This document shows positions 1 through 6,918 of a stretch of 12,354 nt of DNA, piece by piece. The stretch spans positions 1-12,354 of the forward strand of contig JAJYJR010000104.1 of NCBI GenBank assembly GCA_021789355.1, in the 5' to 3' direction. The notes under the pieces were generated by a model. It ran no database searches, was not told the DNA's origin, and saw only the letters and a list, made by a program, of their open reading frames with translations. A program made the translations under genes and the position numbers. Numbering within the stretch: position 1 is the stretch's first letter; each line of letters begins with the position of its first letter. Origin of the DNA: Chloroflexota bacterium. GTDB lineage: Bacteria > Chloroflexota > Limnocylindria > Limnocylindrales > CSP1-4.

Positions 1-765
1 CTGCTCGGCCCGGGCGATGGCCTCCGGCGGGTCCGTCCGTTTCGGGCACCCCACCACACGGCGTCGTACCCGGCCGTGGTCGGTGGAGGACCACGGCTGG
101 CGCCCGGCGAGGTGAGCCTTGCGCATACGGGCGTGCTCTTCCTGGACGAGCTGGCGGAATTCGACCGGGACGTGCTCGAGGCCCTCCGGCAACCGCTCGA
201 GGAGGGGAGCGTGGTGATCGCCAGGGCCCAGGGAGCGCTGCGGTTCCCGGCGGAGGTCCAGCTGGTGGCGGCGATGAACCCCTGTCGCTGCGGTTTTCAC
301 GGGGACCTGGACCGAGCCTGCACGTGCGCGCCGGGAGAGCCGGACCGGTATGTCCGGCGCGTCAGCGGGCCGCTTCTCGACCGCCTCGACCTTCGGGTCG
401 AGATGCCCCGCGTCCACCCGACCGAGCTGCTCCTCGGGCCCGACCCCGAACCGAGCCCCGCGGTCGCCGCGCGCGTGGCGGCGGCGCGCGCCGGGGCGCT
501 CGCGCGCAACGGCGGGCGACTCAATGCCCGCCTGACCGGCCGCCAGACCGTGGAGCTGTGCCGGCTCCCCGAGCGCTCGCGCGAGCTGCTGGCGCTCATC
601 GCCGCGCGGCGATGCCTCACCGCGCGCGGGGTGCACCGGATCCTGCGCGTCGCGCGGACCATCGCGGATCTCGACGGCCGGGCCTCCGTCGAGGACGCGG
701 ACCTGCTGGCGGCAGCGGACCTGCGAGATCCGTCCGCGCCGGCCAGGCCCGGCCTGGCGGCCTGA
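1..765 (+). CDS. comM: ComM/YifB-family AAA+ ATPase (Mg chelatase-like), 3' part
   Basis: This is the C-terminal 254 residues of a ComM/YifB protein; the start and Walker A region lie upstream of the window. The frame is open from base 1. Visible family motifs, in order, are RPFRAPHHT followed by a VVGGG stretch (about residues 13-30), the Walker B segment GVLFLDELAEF (about 43-53), AAMNPCRCGFHGD with a later CTC giving the paired cysteines typical of the family (about 88-112), and the arginine-finger segment RVSGPLLDRLD (about 120-130). The C-terminal 100 residues form the helical Mg_chelatase_C domain. In naturally competent bacteria ComM is a hexameric helicase that drives branch migration during integration of incoming DNA. 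The gene ends 3 bases before dprA, consistent with one transcript and a shared recombination role. The family is clear; whether this organism is competent cannot be told from here. Confidence 0.96.
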   Translation: MLGPGDGLRRVRPFRAPHHTASYPAVVGGGPRLAPGEVSLAHTGVLFLDELAEFDRDVLEALRQPLEEGSVVIARAQGALRFPAEVQLVAAMNPCRCGFHGDLDRACTCAPGEPDRYVRRVSGPLLDRLDLRVEMPRVHPTELLLGPDPEPSPAVAARVAAARAGALARNGGRLNARLTGRQTVELCRLPERSRELLALIAARRCLTARGVHRILRVARTIADLDGRASVEDADLLAAADLRDPSAPARPGLAA

Positions 766-768
766 GCA

Positions 769-2154
769 ATGCTGGGCGTCGGGTCCCGCGGCCCGCTCGG
801 GCCCACCAGGACCGTGGAGTCGATTCTCCACGCCGCGCGGTCCGGGTCCGCCGAGCCCTGTCGTCTCGCCGAGGAGCGACAGGCCTGGGTGGTGCTGACC
901 ACGGTCGAGGGGGTGGGGGACCGGACGCTGGCCGGGCTCATTGCCACGCACGGCAGCGCGCGCCGGGCATTGTGGCTCGCCTCCCGAGGCAGGCTTGGTC
1001 GCGGCCTCGTACCGGCCGTGGACCAGCGGCGGGGGGTGATCCCCGCTCCGACGCTGGCCGGGATCGAGTCGGCCGCGCGCGATCCCGGGCAACGGCTCGC
1101 ATCGCTCGTCGCGGCGCGGGTCTGGACGGTCACGCTCCTCGACCCCGATTACCCGCGGCGCCTCCTCTCCCTTCTCGCGCCTCCCCCCGTGCTCTTCGGA
1201 CAGGGGGAGGTCCGCGCCCTGGGCGGGGCGCGCGCGGTCGCCATCGTGGGCACCCGGCGCGCGTCGCCCGCCGGTCGGTTCGAGGCGTCACGGGCCGCCG
1301 CCGGCCTCGCGTCGCGCGGGGTCACGGTCGTCTCCGGGCTGGCCGTCGGGATCGACGGAGCCGCCCACGCGGCTGCGCTCGAGTCGAGCGGCACGACCGT
1401 GGCCGCGATCGGTTCGGGGCACGCACGCCCGGGACCCGCCGCCCACCGCTGGCTGGTGCGCCGGATCCTCGAGCGCGGCGCGCTCGTCGGGGAGTTGCCG
1501 CCCGCCGCGCGGGCGACCCGGGGCACATATCCGCGGCGCAACCGGCTGATCGTCGCGCTGGCCGACGCCGTGCTCGTGGTCGAGGCGCCCTCACGCAGCG
1601 GCGCGCTGATCACCGCGCACCTTGCCATGGAGCAGAGCGTGCCGCTCTATGTGGCTCCCGGTCGGGAGCGGTCCCCCCTGTCGGCAGGCTGCCGCGACCT
1701 GCTCGACGATGGTTCCGCGCGCACCTTCACGGGCGTCGAGACGCTCTGCGCGGACCTGGGATGGGATCTCCCCGCGGGCGAAGCGAGCGATCTTCGGCTG
1801 ACGGTGCCCGACGGACCGGCTGCAGATCCGCTCGCGGAACCGGCCGCGGCACTGACCCGGCCGCCTGCCGGGGAACTGCCGGGAGAACCGCCGCCGCCGC
1901 GATCCGCTGTGCTGGCGGTCCCCGGCGACCGCGCCGCCTCGCCCGGGGTGCTTCCCTCACTGGGAGCCCCGGAGCGTGAGGTCGCGCGAGTCCTCTCCCA
2001 TGGTCCGGTCACGATGGACGAGCTGCTGGGAGCCACGCGAGCCGCTCCCGGTGAGCTCGCGGCGACTCTCACCCTGCTGCAGCTGCGAGGCCTCGCACGG
2101 GTGATGGGGCCGCTGTACCTCCCCGCGGGCCCGCTGCTCACCTGGGTGCCGTGA
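769..2154 (+). CDS. dprA: DNA-processing protein DprA (Smf), divergent motifs
   Basis: The 461-residue protein has the DprA layout. An N-terminal helical SAM/HhH-like part contains VEGVGDRTL (46-54). A Rossmann-like core starts at VAIVGTRRAS (157-166), continues through SGLAVGIDGAAH (189-200), YPRRNRLI (254-261) and VEAPSRSGALITA (271-283). A Pro/Ala-rich linker (about 345-395) leads to a C-terminal winged-helix domain (about 400-452). DprA binds ssDNA and loads RecA on it. Two normally conserved spots differ: the GxGLDxxYP segment reads GSGHARPGP (215-223), and the usual Asn of the SxGxN motif near 305-309 is Arg in SAGCRD. ATG 769 was chosen because it follows the comM stop after 3 bases; no strong ribosome site is visible, and the first 30 or so residues look non-conserved, so a later start is possible. 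The pairing with comM upstream and topA/xer downstream matches a widespread bacterial gene order. Confidence 0.95.
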   Translation: MLGVGSRGPLGPTRTVESILHAARSGSAEPCRLAEERQAWVVLTTVEGVGDRTLAGLIATHGSARRALWLASRGRLGRGLVPAVDQRRGVIPAPTLAGIESAARDPGQRLASLVAARVWTVTLLDPDYPRRLLSLLAPPPVLFGQGEVRALGGARAVAIVGTRRASPAGRFEASRAAAGLASRGVTVVSGLAVGIDGAAHAAALESSGTTVAAIGSGHARPGPAAHRWLVRRILERGALVGELPPAARATRGTYPRRNRLIVALADAVLVVEAPSRSGALITAHLAMEQSVPLYVAPGRERSPLSAGCRDLLDDGSARTFTGVETLCADLGWDLPAGEASDLRLTVPDGPAADPLAEPAAALTRPPAGELPGEPPPPRSAVLAVPGDRAASPGVLPSLGAPEREVARVLSHGPVTMDELLGATRAAPGELAATLTLLQLRGLARVMGPLYLPAGPLLTWVP

Positions 2155-2203
2155 GCCCACCGCCCGCCTGGGTCGCCCTGGCGCGGCCTGCGTTGCGTCC
2201 GTC

Positions 2204-2212
2204 TGGTACCCT
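2204..2212 (+). promoter_or_regulatory. Extended -10 element before the Ig-like/CAP gene
   Basis: TGGTACCCT matches the extended -10 pattern TGnTAnnnT, with hexamer TACCCT at 2207-2212. Nine bases separate it from ATG 2222, so transcription would begin at or within about three bases of the start codon, giving a leaderless or near-leaderless mRNA. No convincing -35 hexamer sits at 16-18 bp spacing, which is usual for extended -10 promoters. No ribosome-binding site is seen before the ATG, which agrees with a leaderless message. The same arrangement occurs upstream of topA. Inferred from sequence only. Confidence 0.6.
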
Positions 2213-2221
2213 GCACGGCGG

Positions 2222-4015
2222 ATGAAGCGGGTCGGGCGCCCTGCCGGGTCACGCATCACCAGCCCCGCGCGCATCGGGCCGGGGCCGTTGTGGACGGCCC
2301 TCCTGGTGATTGTGTCGATACCAGTCCTGGCGAGCGTCTACATGCTGTCCCTGCGAAGCCATCCCCGCGCCTTCCGCCTCGCCGTGCTTGTGCTGGTGCT
2401 GGCGGCGGCGGGGTCGTTCGCGGCGTTCCGTCTCGCGGCGCCGACGGATGGGCGCCGGCCCCCATCGGTGGACACGCAGGCGGTGGCGCGGCTGGCCACG
2501 CCGCTCGCCACCGGCGTGGCAGGCGACCAGGCGATCGACCTTTCGTTCAGCGCGCGGATGGACCGGGGCTCGGTCCAGGCGGCGCTGACGGTCACCCCGA
2601 GCACGGCGATCCGGTTGAGCTGGTCGGCGGGCGACGCTGCCCTGTCGATCCTGCCCGTGGGTGCCTGGGCCCCCGGCACGTTCTACACGATCTCGGTCGG
2701 ATCGAGCGCCCGGACTGCGGCGGGCGGCACCCTCGCCTCTCCGGCGCGGGCGGTGTTTCTCACGGAGGACGCGCCGACGGCGGCCATCGAGGCGGTCGAC
2801 ATGACCGGCAAGCGGGCCAGCCCGTCGGCGGGGTTCCGCATCACCTTCAGCCGGGCCGTGAACCTCTCCAGTCTCCAGTCCGCCTTCAGCATCACGCCGG
2901 CCGCGCCGGGCCAGCTGACGACCGGGCTGCAGCGCGGTGACCCGACGGTCGTCACCTTCGTGCCGGCGACGCCGCTTGCGGCCGACACGACCTACGTCGT
3001 GACCTTCTCTGCACCGGTGCTCGCGTCGGACGGGATGGCGGTCTCCACGGCGCCCCGGCTGGTCGTCCGCACGCTGGCCCAGCCTGTCATCGTCCGCACC
3101 CGGCCCGCCGACCACGCCCAGGGGGTCGCCGCGGACGCCTCGGTGAGTGTCCGGTTCGACCGCTCGATGGACCGTGCCGCGACGCAGGCGGCGTTCCGGC
3201 TCCTGGCTGGCCCGGAGGGAACGAGGGTGCCTGGCGCGTTCAGCTGGGTGGAGAACGACACCGTGCTCGTGTTCAGCCCATCGCGGGCGCTGTCGGCCGG
3301 GCACGTGTACACCCTGTCCGTCGCCTCCTCGGCCACCGCACTGGACGGCACGCGCGTGTCGCTCCCCGGCGGAACGGCAAGCCTGAGGGTCTCGTTCCGG
3401 GTCTCCTCGCCACCGACCCCGGCCCGGAAGCAGGCGGTCTCCCCGTCGCCGGCCACGACCCCCACCCCGAAGGCCGCGACGGCGCCCACCCCGACGCCCA
3501 CTCCCAAGGCCTCGTCGTCCCCTGCTCCGTCCGCCGGCGGGACCGCGACGGCGCCGTGGCTGAGCGTGGAGCGGTACGCCCTGCAGCTGCTTAACTGCAC
3601 GCGCACCGGCGGATGGGTCCGCTCGGACGGCAGCTGCGACGGGTACGGGTCGGGCAAGTACAGCCCGTATGTCGCGCCGCTGAGCCTCAGCGCCGGCATC
3701 TCGACCGACGTCTCGCGACCGTACGCGAAGTACCAGGCCGTGCGGAATGCCTGCAGTCACTTCCTGGACGGAACCCCCGGCGACCGGCTCGCCCGCGCCG
3801 GGTACACCAGCTACCGGTGGGCGGAGAACATCGGCTGCCAGACCGGCGACCCGCGCCAGGTCGCGATCAACTCGCTCACCTTCTTCCAGTCGGAGAAGTC
3901 GTACGGCGGCGGTCACTGGGTGAACCTCAAGAACCCGGAGTACTCCACGGTCGGGATCGGCGTGTGGGACTACGACGGGTACGTGCTGGTCGTCTTCGAC
4001 TTCTACCACCCCTGA
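2222..4015 (+). CDS. Exported Ig-like (BIG_5/SbsA-type) and CAP/SCP domain protein
   Basis: The 597-residue protein begins with two hydrophobic segments (about 24-43 and 51-70). Three repeated beta-rich units follow (about 88-182, 185-283 and 287-394), each with the SbsA/BIG_5-like pattern of an FSxxMD or FSRAV strand and a later Y(T/V)xxV(S/T)F-type strand. A Pro/Thr/Ser linker (about 396-444) contains PTPTPTPK. The C-terminal 150 residues form a CAP/SCP domain: CSHFLDG (511-517), WAENIG (533-538), GHWVNLKNPEYSTVGIGV (564-581) and a final hydrophobic strand. Candidate cavity residues are H513, E535 and H565. Cysteines 459, 472, 511 and 539 could form two disulfides, as expected outside the cell. 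A role at the cell envelope is inferred; bacterial CAP proteins have varied and mostly unknown activities. ATG 2222 follows an extended -10, but the in-frame ATG at 2342 would leave a single signal-anchor and fit export topology better. The gene lies between dprA and topA. Confidence 0.9.
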   Translation: MKRVGRPAGSRITSPARIGPGPLWTALLVIVSIPVLASVYMLSLRSHPRAFRLAVLVLVLAAAGSFAAFRLAAPTDGRRPPSVDTQAVARLATPLATGVAGDQAIDLSFSARMDRGSVQAALTVTPSTAIRLSWSAGDAALSILPVGAWAPGTFYTISVGSSARTAAGGTLASPARAVFLTEDAPTAAIEAVDMTGKRASPSAGFRITFSRAVNLSSLQSAFSITPAAPGQLTTGLQRGDPTVVTFVPATPLAADTTYVVTFSAPVLASDGMAVSTAPRLVVRTLAQPVIVRTRPADHAQGVAADASVSVRFDRSMDRAATQAAFRLLAGPEGTRVPGAFSWVENDTVLVFSPSRALSAGHVYTLSVASSATALDGTRVSLPGGTASLRVSFRVSSPPTPARKQAVSPSPATTPTPKAATAPTPTPTPKASSSPAPSAGGTATAPWLSVERYALQLLNCTRTGGWVRSDGSCDGYGSGKYSPYVAPLSLSAGISTDVSRPYAKYQAVRNACSHFLDGTPGDRLARAGYTSYRWAENIGCQTGDPRQVAINSLTFFQSEKSYGGGHWVNLKNPEYSTVGIGVWDYDGYVLVVFDFYHP

Positions 4016-4019
4016 CGGC

Positions 4020-4331
4020 ATGATCCGCGACGCCATCCTGCACCTGCTCAACGAGCAGCCACTGATCGTCGACCTGCCCGCACTCCCGGCCGCCGGCGAC
4101 ACCTGCGTGGTGTGCAGCAACCTGCGCATGACGAGCGGAAAGCGACCGGTCTGGGTGGACCGCGCCGACAACGTGTTCGTGTTCCCCCTTGGCCAGGTCC
4201 GGTTCCTCGAGGTGCCCGCCATGGCCACAGGGGCAGGCGCGTCCGACGAGACGGCGGTCGTGAGTCACGAGCCGGATGAGGTGGAGCTCGAGCTGAACGA
4301 GGATCTGCTGCGGCGGATCCGCGAGACCTGA
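4020..4331 (+). CDS. Small protein of unknown function with a CxxC pair
   Basis: A 103-residue reading frame starts 4 bases after the stop of the CAP-protein gene and is probably co-transcribed with it. The N-terminal two thirds look folded, with a short helix (MIRDAILHLLNEQ), then strands around CVVCSNLRM (29-37, C29 and C32), KRPVWVD (41-47) and VRFLEVP (60-66). The last 30 residues are acidic and probably helical (VELELNEDLLRRI). There is no signal peptide or membrane segment, so it should be cytoplasmic. Third codon positions are strongly G/C as in the neighbours, supporting a real gene. I do not recognise the family. A lone CxxC pair could bind half a metal site or be coincidental. Confidence 0.75.
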   Translation: MIRDAILHLLNEQPLIVDLPALPAAGDTCVVCSNLRMTSGKRPVWVDRADNVFVFPLGQVRFLEVPAMATGAGASDETAVVSHEPDEVELELNEDLLRRIRET

Positions 4332-4437
4332 GCGTCCGGGACGGCCCCGGCGACAGCCCCTCACCGTCCGCTCTCCGGGCACCGTCGCTGCCCCTGCCGT
4401 CTGTCGCCAGGCCAGTCGGAGGTGACTGGGGCGTAAG

Positions 4438-4460
4438 GGGCGGGTGCTACACTCCCGCCC
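4438..4460. repeat. Perfect 7-bp inverted repeat around the topA -10 element
   Basis: GGGCGGG at 4438-4444 and CCCGCCC at 4454-4460 are exact reverse complements separated by 9 bases. The 9-base spacer is precisely the extended -10 sequence TGCTACACT, and the right arm ends one base before G4461 and ATG 4462. If transcription starts near 4460-4462 the arms are mostly not transcribed, so the palindrome would act in DNA, as an operator or a supercoiling-sensitive structure, rather than as an RNA hairpin. The symmetry is seen directly; the function is inferred. In DNA this GC-rich a 7-bp match can arise by chance, but the exact registration on the promoter is notable. Confidence 0.5.
4445..4453 (+). 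promoter_or_regulatory. Extended -10 promoter element of topA
   Basis: TGCTACACT fits TGnTAnnnT, with hexamer TACACT at 4448-4453 close to the consensus TATAAT pattern at positions 1, 2 and 6. Eight bases separate it from ATG 4462, so the transcript would start at or next to the start codon. GTGACT at 4422-4427 resembles a -35 hexamer but would need a 20-bp spacer, which is too long, so the extended TG is more likely to do the work. This element fixes the topA start: an in-frame GTG at 4444 would lie within the promoter. It probably drives the whole topA-xer-murJ-femAB-murE unit. Confidence 0.7.
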
Positions 4461-4461
4461 G

Positions 4462-6918
4462 ATGACGAAGAACCTGGTGGTCGTCGAGTCGCCTGCCAAG
4501 GCGAAGACGATCGAGCGGTACCTCGGTCCGGAGTACCGCGTGCTGGCCTCCTACGGACATGTCCGGGACCTGCCCGAGAACCCCGGCAGGGGCAAGCTGG
4601 GCGTCGACGTCGATCACGACTTCGCGCCGGAGTACGTGGTTTCCGAGGATCGTCGCCGGCAGGTGGATGCGATCCGGAAGGCCGCTCGCTCGGCCGACCA
4701 GGTCTACCTGGCCACCGACCTTGACCGCGAGGGCGAGGCCATCGCCTGGCACGTTGCGGAGGCCGCCGCGGTCCCCGCCGAGAAGACGCGCCGCGTCACG
4801 TTCAACGAGATCACCGAGGGCGCAATACTCGAGGCGTTCCGTCACCCCCGTGGCATCGACGCGCACCTGGTCGACGCCCAGCAGACCCGCCGGATCGTAG
4901 ACCGGCTGGTGGGATACACCCTGAGCCCCCTGCTGTCCCGCAAGGTACGCGGCGGGCTGTCGGCCGGGCGGGTCCAGTCCGTCGCCGTGCGGCTGGTCGT
5001 CGAGCGCGAGCGCGAGATCCGGGGGTTCACGGCCCGGGAATACTGGACGCTCGAGGCGTTGCTCGAGACACGTGCCGGCGAGCGCTTCGCCGCCGAGCTC
5101 GTCCGCATCGACGGATCGAAGCCCGAGATCGCCGACGGCGCCTCGGCGCAGGCGCATGGCGACACCCTGCGCACGCTCCGGCCACGCGTGGCCAGGGTGG
5201 CGGTCTCCAACCGGAAGAACAACCCGGCGCCCCCGTTCACGACCAGCACGCTGCAGCAGGAGGCGAGCCGGAAGCTCGGCTTCTCCCCCAAGCGCACCAT
5301 GTCGGTGGCGCAGCGGCTGTACGAGGGCGTGGACATCGGCGAGGGCCAGATCGGCCTGATCACGTACATGCGCACCGACTCCACGGCCATGGCGGGGGTC
5401 GCCATGGGCGAGGCGCGGGAGGTGATCCGCGACCGTTACGGGCAGCCCTACGTGGTGCCGCGCGGCCGCGTGTATCGCACCAAGGTCCGGGGGGCCCAGG
5501 AGGCCCACGAGTCGATCCGGCCGACCAGCTTCCGCCGGGACCCGGAGTCGCTGGCGGGACACCTGAAGGCGGACGAGCTGCGGCTCTACCGGCTGGTCTG
5601 GCAGCGCGCGCTGGCGTCGCAGATGGCGTCCAAGGAGATCGAGACCACGAGTGTCGACCTGGAGGCCGGCCGCTACGGCCTGCGCGCCACCGCCAGCCGC
5701 ACCACGTTCGACGGCTTCTCCCGCGTGTACACCGAGGGTCGAGACGACGGCGCCGAGGAGCGCGAGGGTCGCCTGCCGGCCCTCGCCGAGGGAGACGAGA
5801 CGGCGGTCGCGGATGTGACGCCCACGCAGCACTTCACCGAACCCCCGCCCCGCTTCACGGAGGCGACGCTCGTCAAGGCGCTCGAGGAGAAGGGCATCGG
5901 TCGTCCGTCGACCTACGCGGCGATCATCTCCACCATCGTGGATCGCGGCTACGTGAAGCTGGTGGATCGCCGCCTCCGACCCGAGCGGATCGGGGAGGTC
6001 GTGACCGACCTGCTGGTCGAGCACTTCGGCGAGTTCGTGGATCCGGAGTTCACGGCGCGCATGGAGGAGCGGCTCGACGAGGTCGCGCGGGGCGAGCGCG
6101 AGTGGGTGCCCCTGCTGCGCGAGTTCTACGCCCCGCTCCGGGATCGCGTGGACGAGAAGCGTCGCGAGCTGCGCCGGCGGGACTTCACCACCGAACCGTC
6201 GGACGAGGTGTGCTCCCTCGGTCACCCCATGGTGATCCGGCTGGGTCGGTACGGACGCTTCCTCTCCTGCTCGCTCTACCCCGAACACCAGGAGAGCCGC
6301 CCGCTCGCCGGGGAGGAGGGCGACGAGCCGTCGACCGCGGCCGGGGCCGGCGCGCCGGCCGGGGAACGGCAGCTCCCGGGGGTGGGGGAGACGTGCCCCG
6401 AGTGCGGCCAGGGAACGCTCGTGCAGAAGCGTGGCCGGTTCGGACCCTTCGTGGGCTGCTCGCGCTACCCCGAGTGCACCTTCATCAAGAAGGAGGGTCC
6501 TCCGCCGCCACCCGCCCTCCCGTTCGAGGCGGGCTGCCCGAGGTGCGGGCAGGGTCACCTGGTGACGAGGCGCGCCCGTCGCACGGGCAAGGTCTTCTGG
6601 GGTTGTTCCCGTTACCCGGCGTGCGACTTCACTACCGACTTCGAGCCGGTAGGCGCACGGCACGATGCCGACGCCGGGCCGGTGGGACGCCGCGATGCGG
6701 GCGGCATCTGCCTGCTCTGCGGCGCGGACGTGCCGCTCCCCGAGGGCGATCTGGTCGGGATGAGCCTGCCGGGAGGTCCGCCGGATCCCGGGGCCCTGGC
6801 GCCCCGCCGCGCGCGGACTCCCGGACGCGCTCCCGGCCCCGGCCGCGCCAGATCGCGCCCGTCAGGCTCACGGCGGCGTGCCGTCTCGCCGCGCGCTGCC
6901 GACGCCGGGACGGCGTGA
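4462..6918 (+). CDS. topA: DNA topoisomerase I (type IA) with C-terminal zinc ribbons
   Basis: The 818-residue enzyme relaxes negatively supercoiled DNA through a transient 5'-phosphotyrosine. The TOPRIM domain opens at once with VVVESPAKAKTI (E9) and carries DLDREGEAIAWH (D86, D88, E90). The active-site segment is GLITYMRTDST, with Y302 as nucleophile and R304 beside it. SAGRVQSVAVRLV (167-179) and GIGRPSTYAAIISTI (478-492) are further family landmarks. The C-terminus has two complete four-cysteine zinc ribbons (C645, C648, C666, C672; C692, C695, C714, C721). An earlier degenerate ribbon may use C584, H588, C603 and H609, and a lone CxxC sits at 750-753. The last 50 residues are Arg/Pro/Gly-rich and look disordered and basic, which may aid DNA binding. 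ATG 4462 gives the standard family N-terminus directly after the extended -10. The stop overlaps the recombinase start in GTGA. Confidence 0.98.
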   Translation: MTKNLVVVESPAKAKTIERYLGPEYRVLASYGHVRDLPENPGRGKLGVDVDHDFAPEYVVSEDRRRQVDAIRKAARSADQVYLATDLDREGEAIAWHVAEAAAVPAEKTRRVTFNEITEGAILEAFRHPRGIDAHLVDAQQTRRIVDRLVGYTLSPLLSRKVRGGLSAGRVQSVAVRLVVEREREIRGFTAREYWTLEALLETRAGERFAAELVRIDGSKPEIADGASAQAHGDTLRTLRPRVARVAVSNRKNNPAPPFTTSTLQQEASRKLGFSPKRTMSVAQRLYEGVDIGEGQIGLITYMRTDSTAMAGVAMGEAREVIRDRYGQPYVVPRGRVYRTKVRGAQEAHESIRPTSFRRDPESLAGHLKADELRLYRLVWQRALASQMASKEIETTSVDLEAGRYGLRATASRTTFDGFSRVYTEGRDDGAEEREGRLPALAEGDETAVADVTPTQHFTEPPPRFTEATLVKALEEKGIGRPSTYAAIISTIVDRGYVKLVDRRLRPERIGEVVTDLLVEHFGEFVDPEFTARMEERLDEVARGEREWVPLLREFYAPLRDRVDEKRRELRRRDFTTEPSDEVCSLGHPMVIRLGRYGRFLSCSLYPEHQESRPLAGEEGDEPSTAAGAGAPAGERQLPGVGETCPECGQGTLVQKRGRFGPFVGCSRYPECTFIKKEGPPPPPALPFEAGCPRCGQGHLVTRRARRTGKVFWGCSRYPACDFTTDFEPVGARHDADAGPVGRRDAGGICLLCGADVPLPEGDLVGMSLPGGPPDPGALAPRRARTPGRAPGPGRARSRPSGSRRRAVSPRAADAGTA

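Noticed and set aside
324..1979. 551-codon + strand frame across comM and dprA
   Set aside because: It overlaps two clearly identified genes in another frame, and its product is low-complexity Arg/Ala/Gly sequence typical of a frame shadow.
3412..3540. Pro/Thr/Ser-rich stretch considered as a nucleotide repeat or CRISPR-like array
   Set aside because: It is an ordinary in-frame low-complexity linker between the Ig-like and CAP domains, with no regular unit and spacer structure.
4336..4350. Small hairpin CCGGG-acggc-CCCGG after the 103-codon gene, considered as a terminator
   Set aside because: The stem is only 5 bp and no T-run follows. Such hairpins are common by chance at this GC content.
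4444..4461. GTG 4444 as the topA start, adding six residues
   Set aside because: It lies within the inverted repeat and just before the extended -10, so it would precede the expected transcript. ATG 4462 gives the standard TopA N-terminus.
4447..6663. Long open frame on the minus strand opposite topA (738 codons), with similar ones opposite the CAP gene, murJ and murE
   Set aside because: These mirror the real genes: in very GC-rich DNA stop codons are rare in the antisense frame. The translations show no family motifs and are rich in R, H, G and Q.
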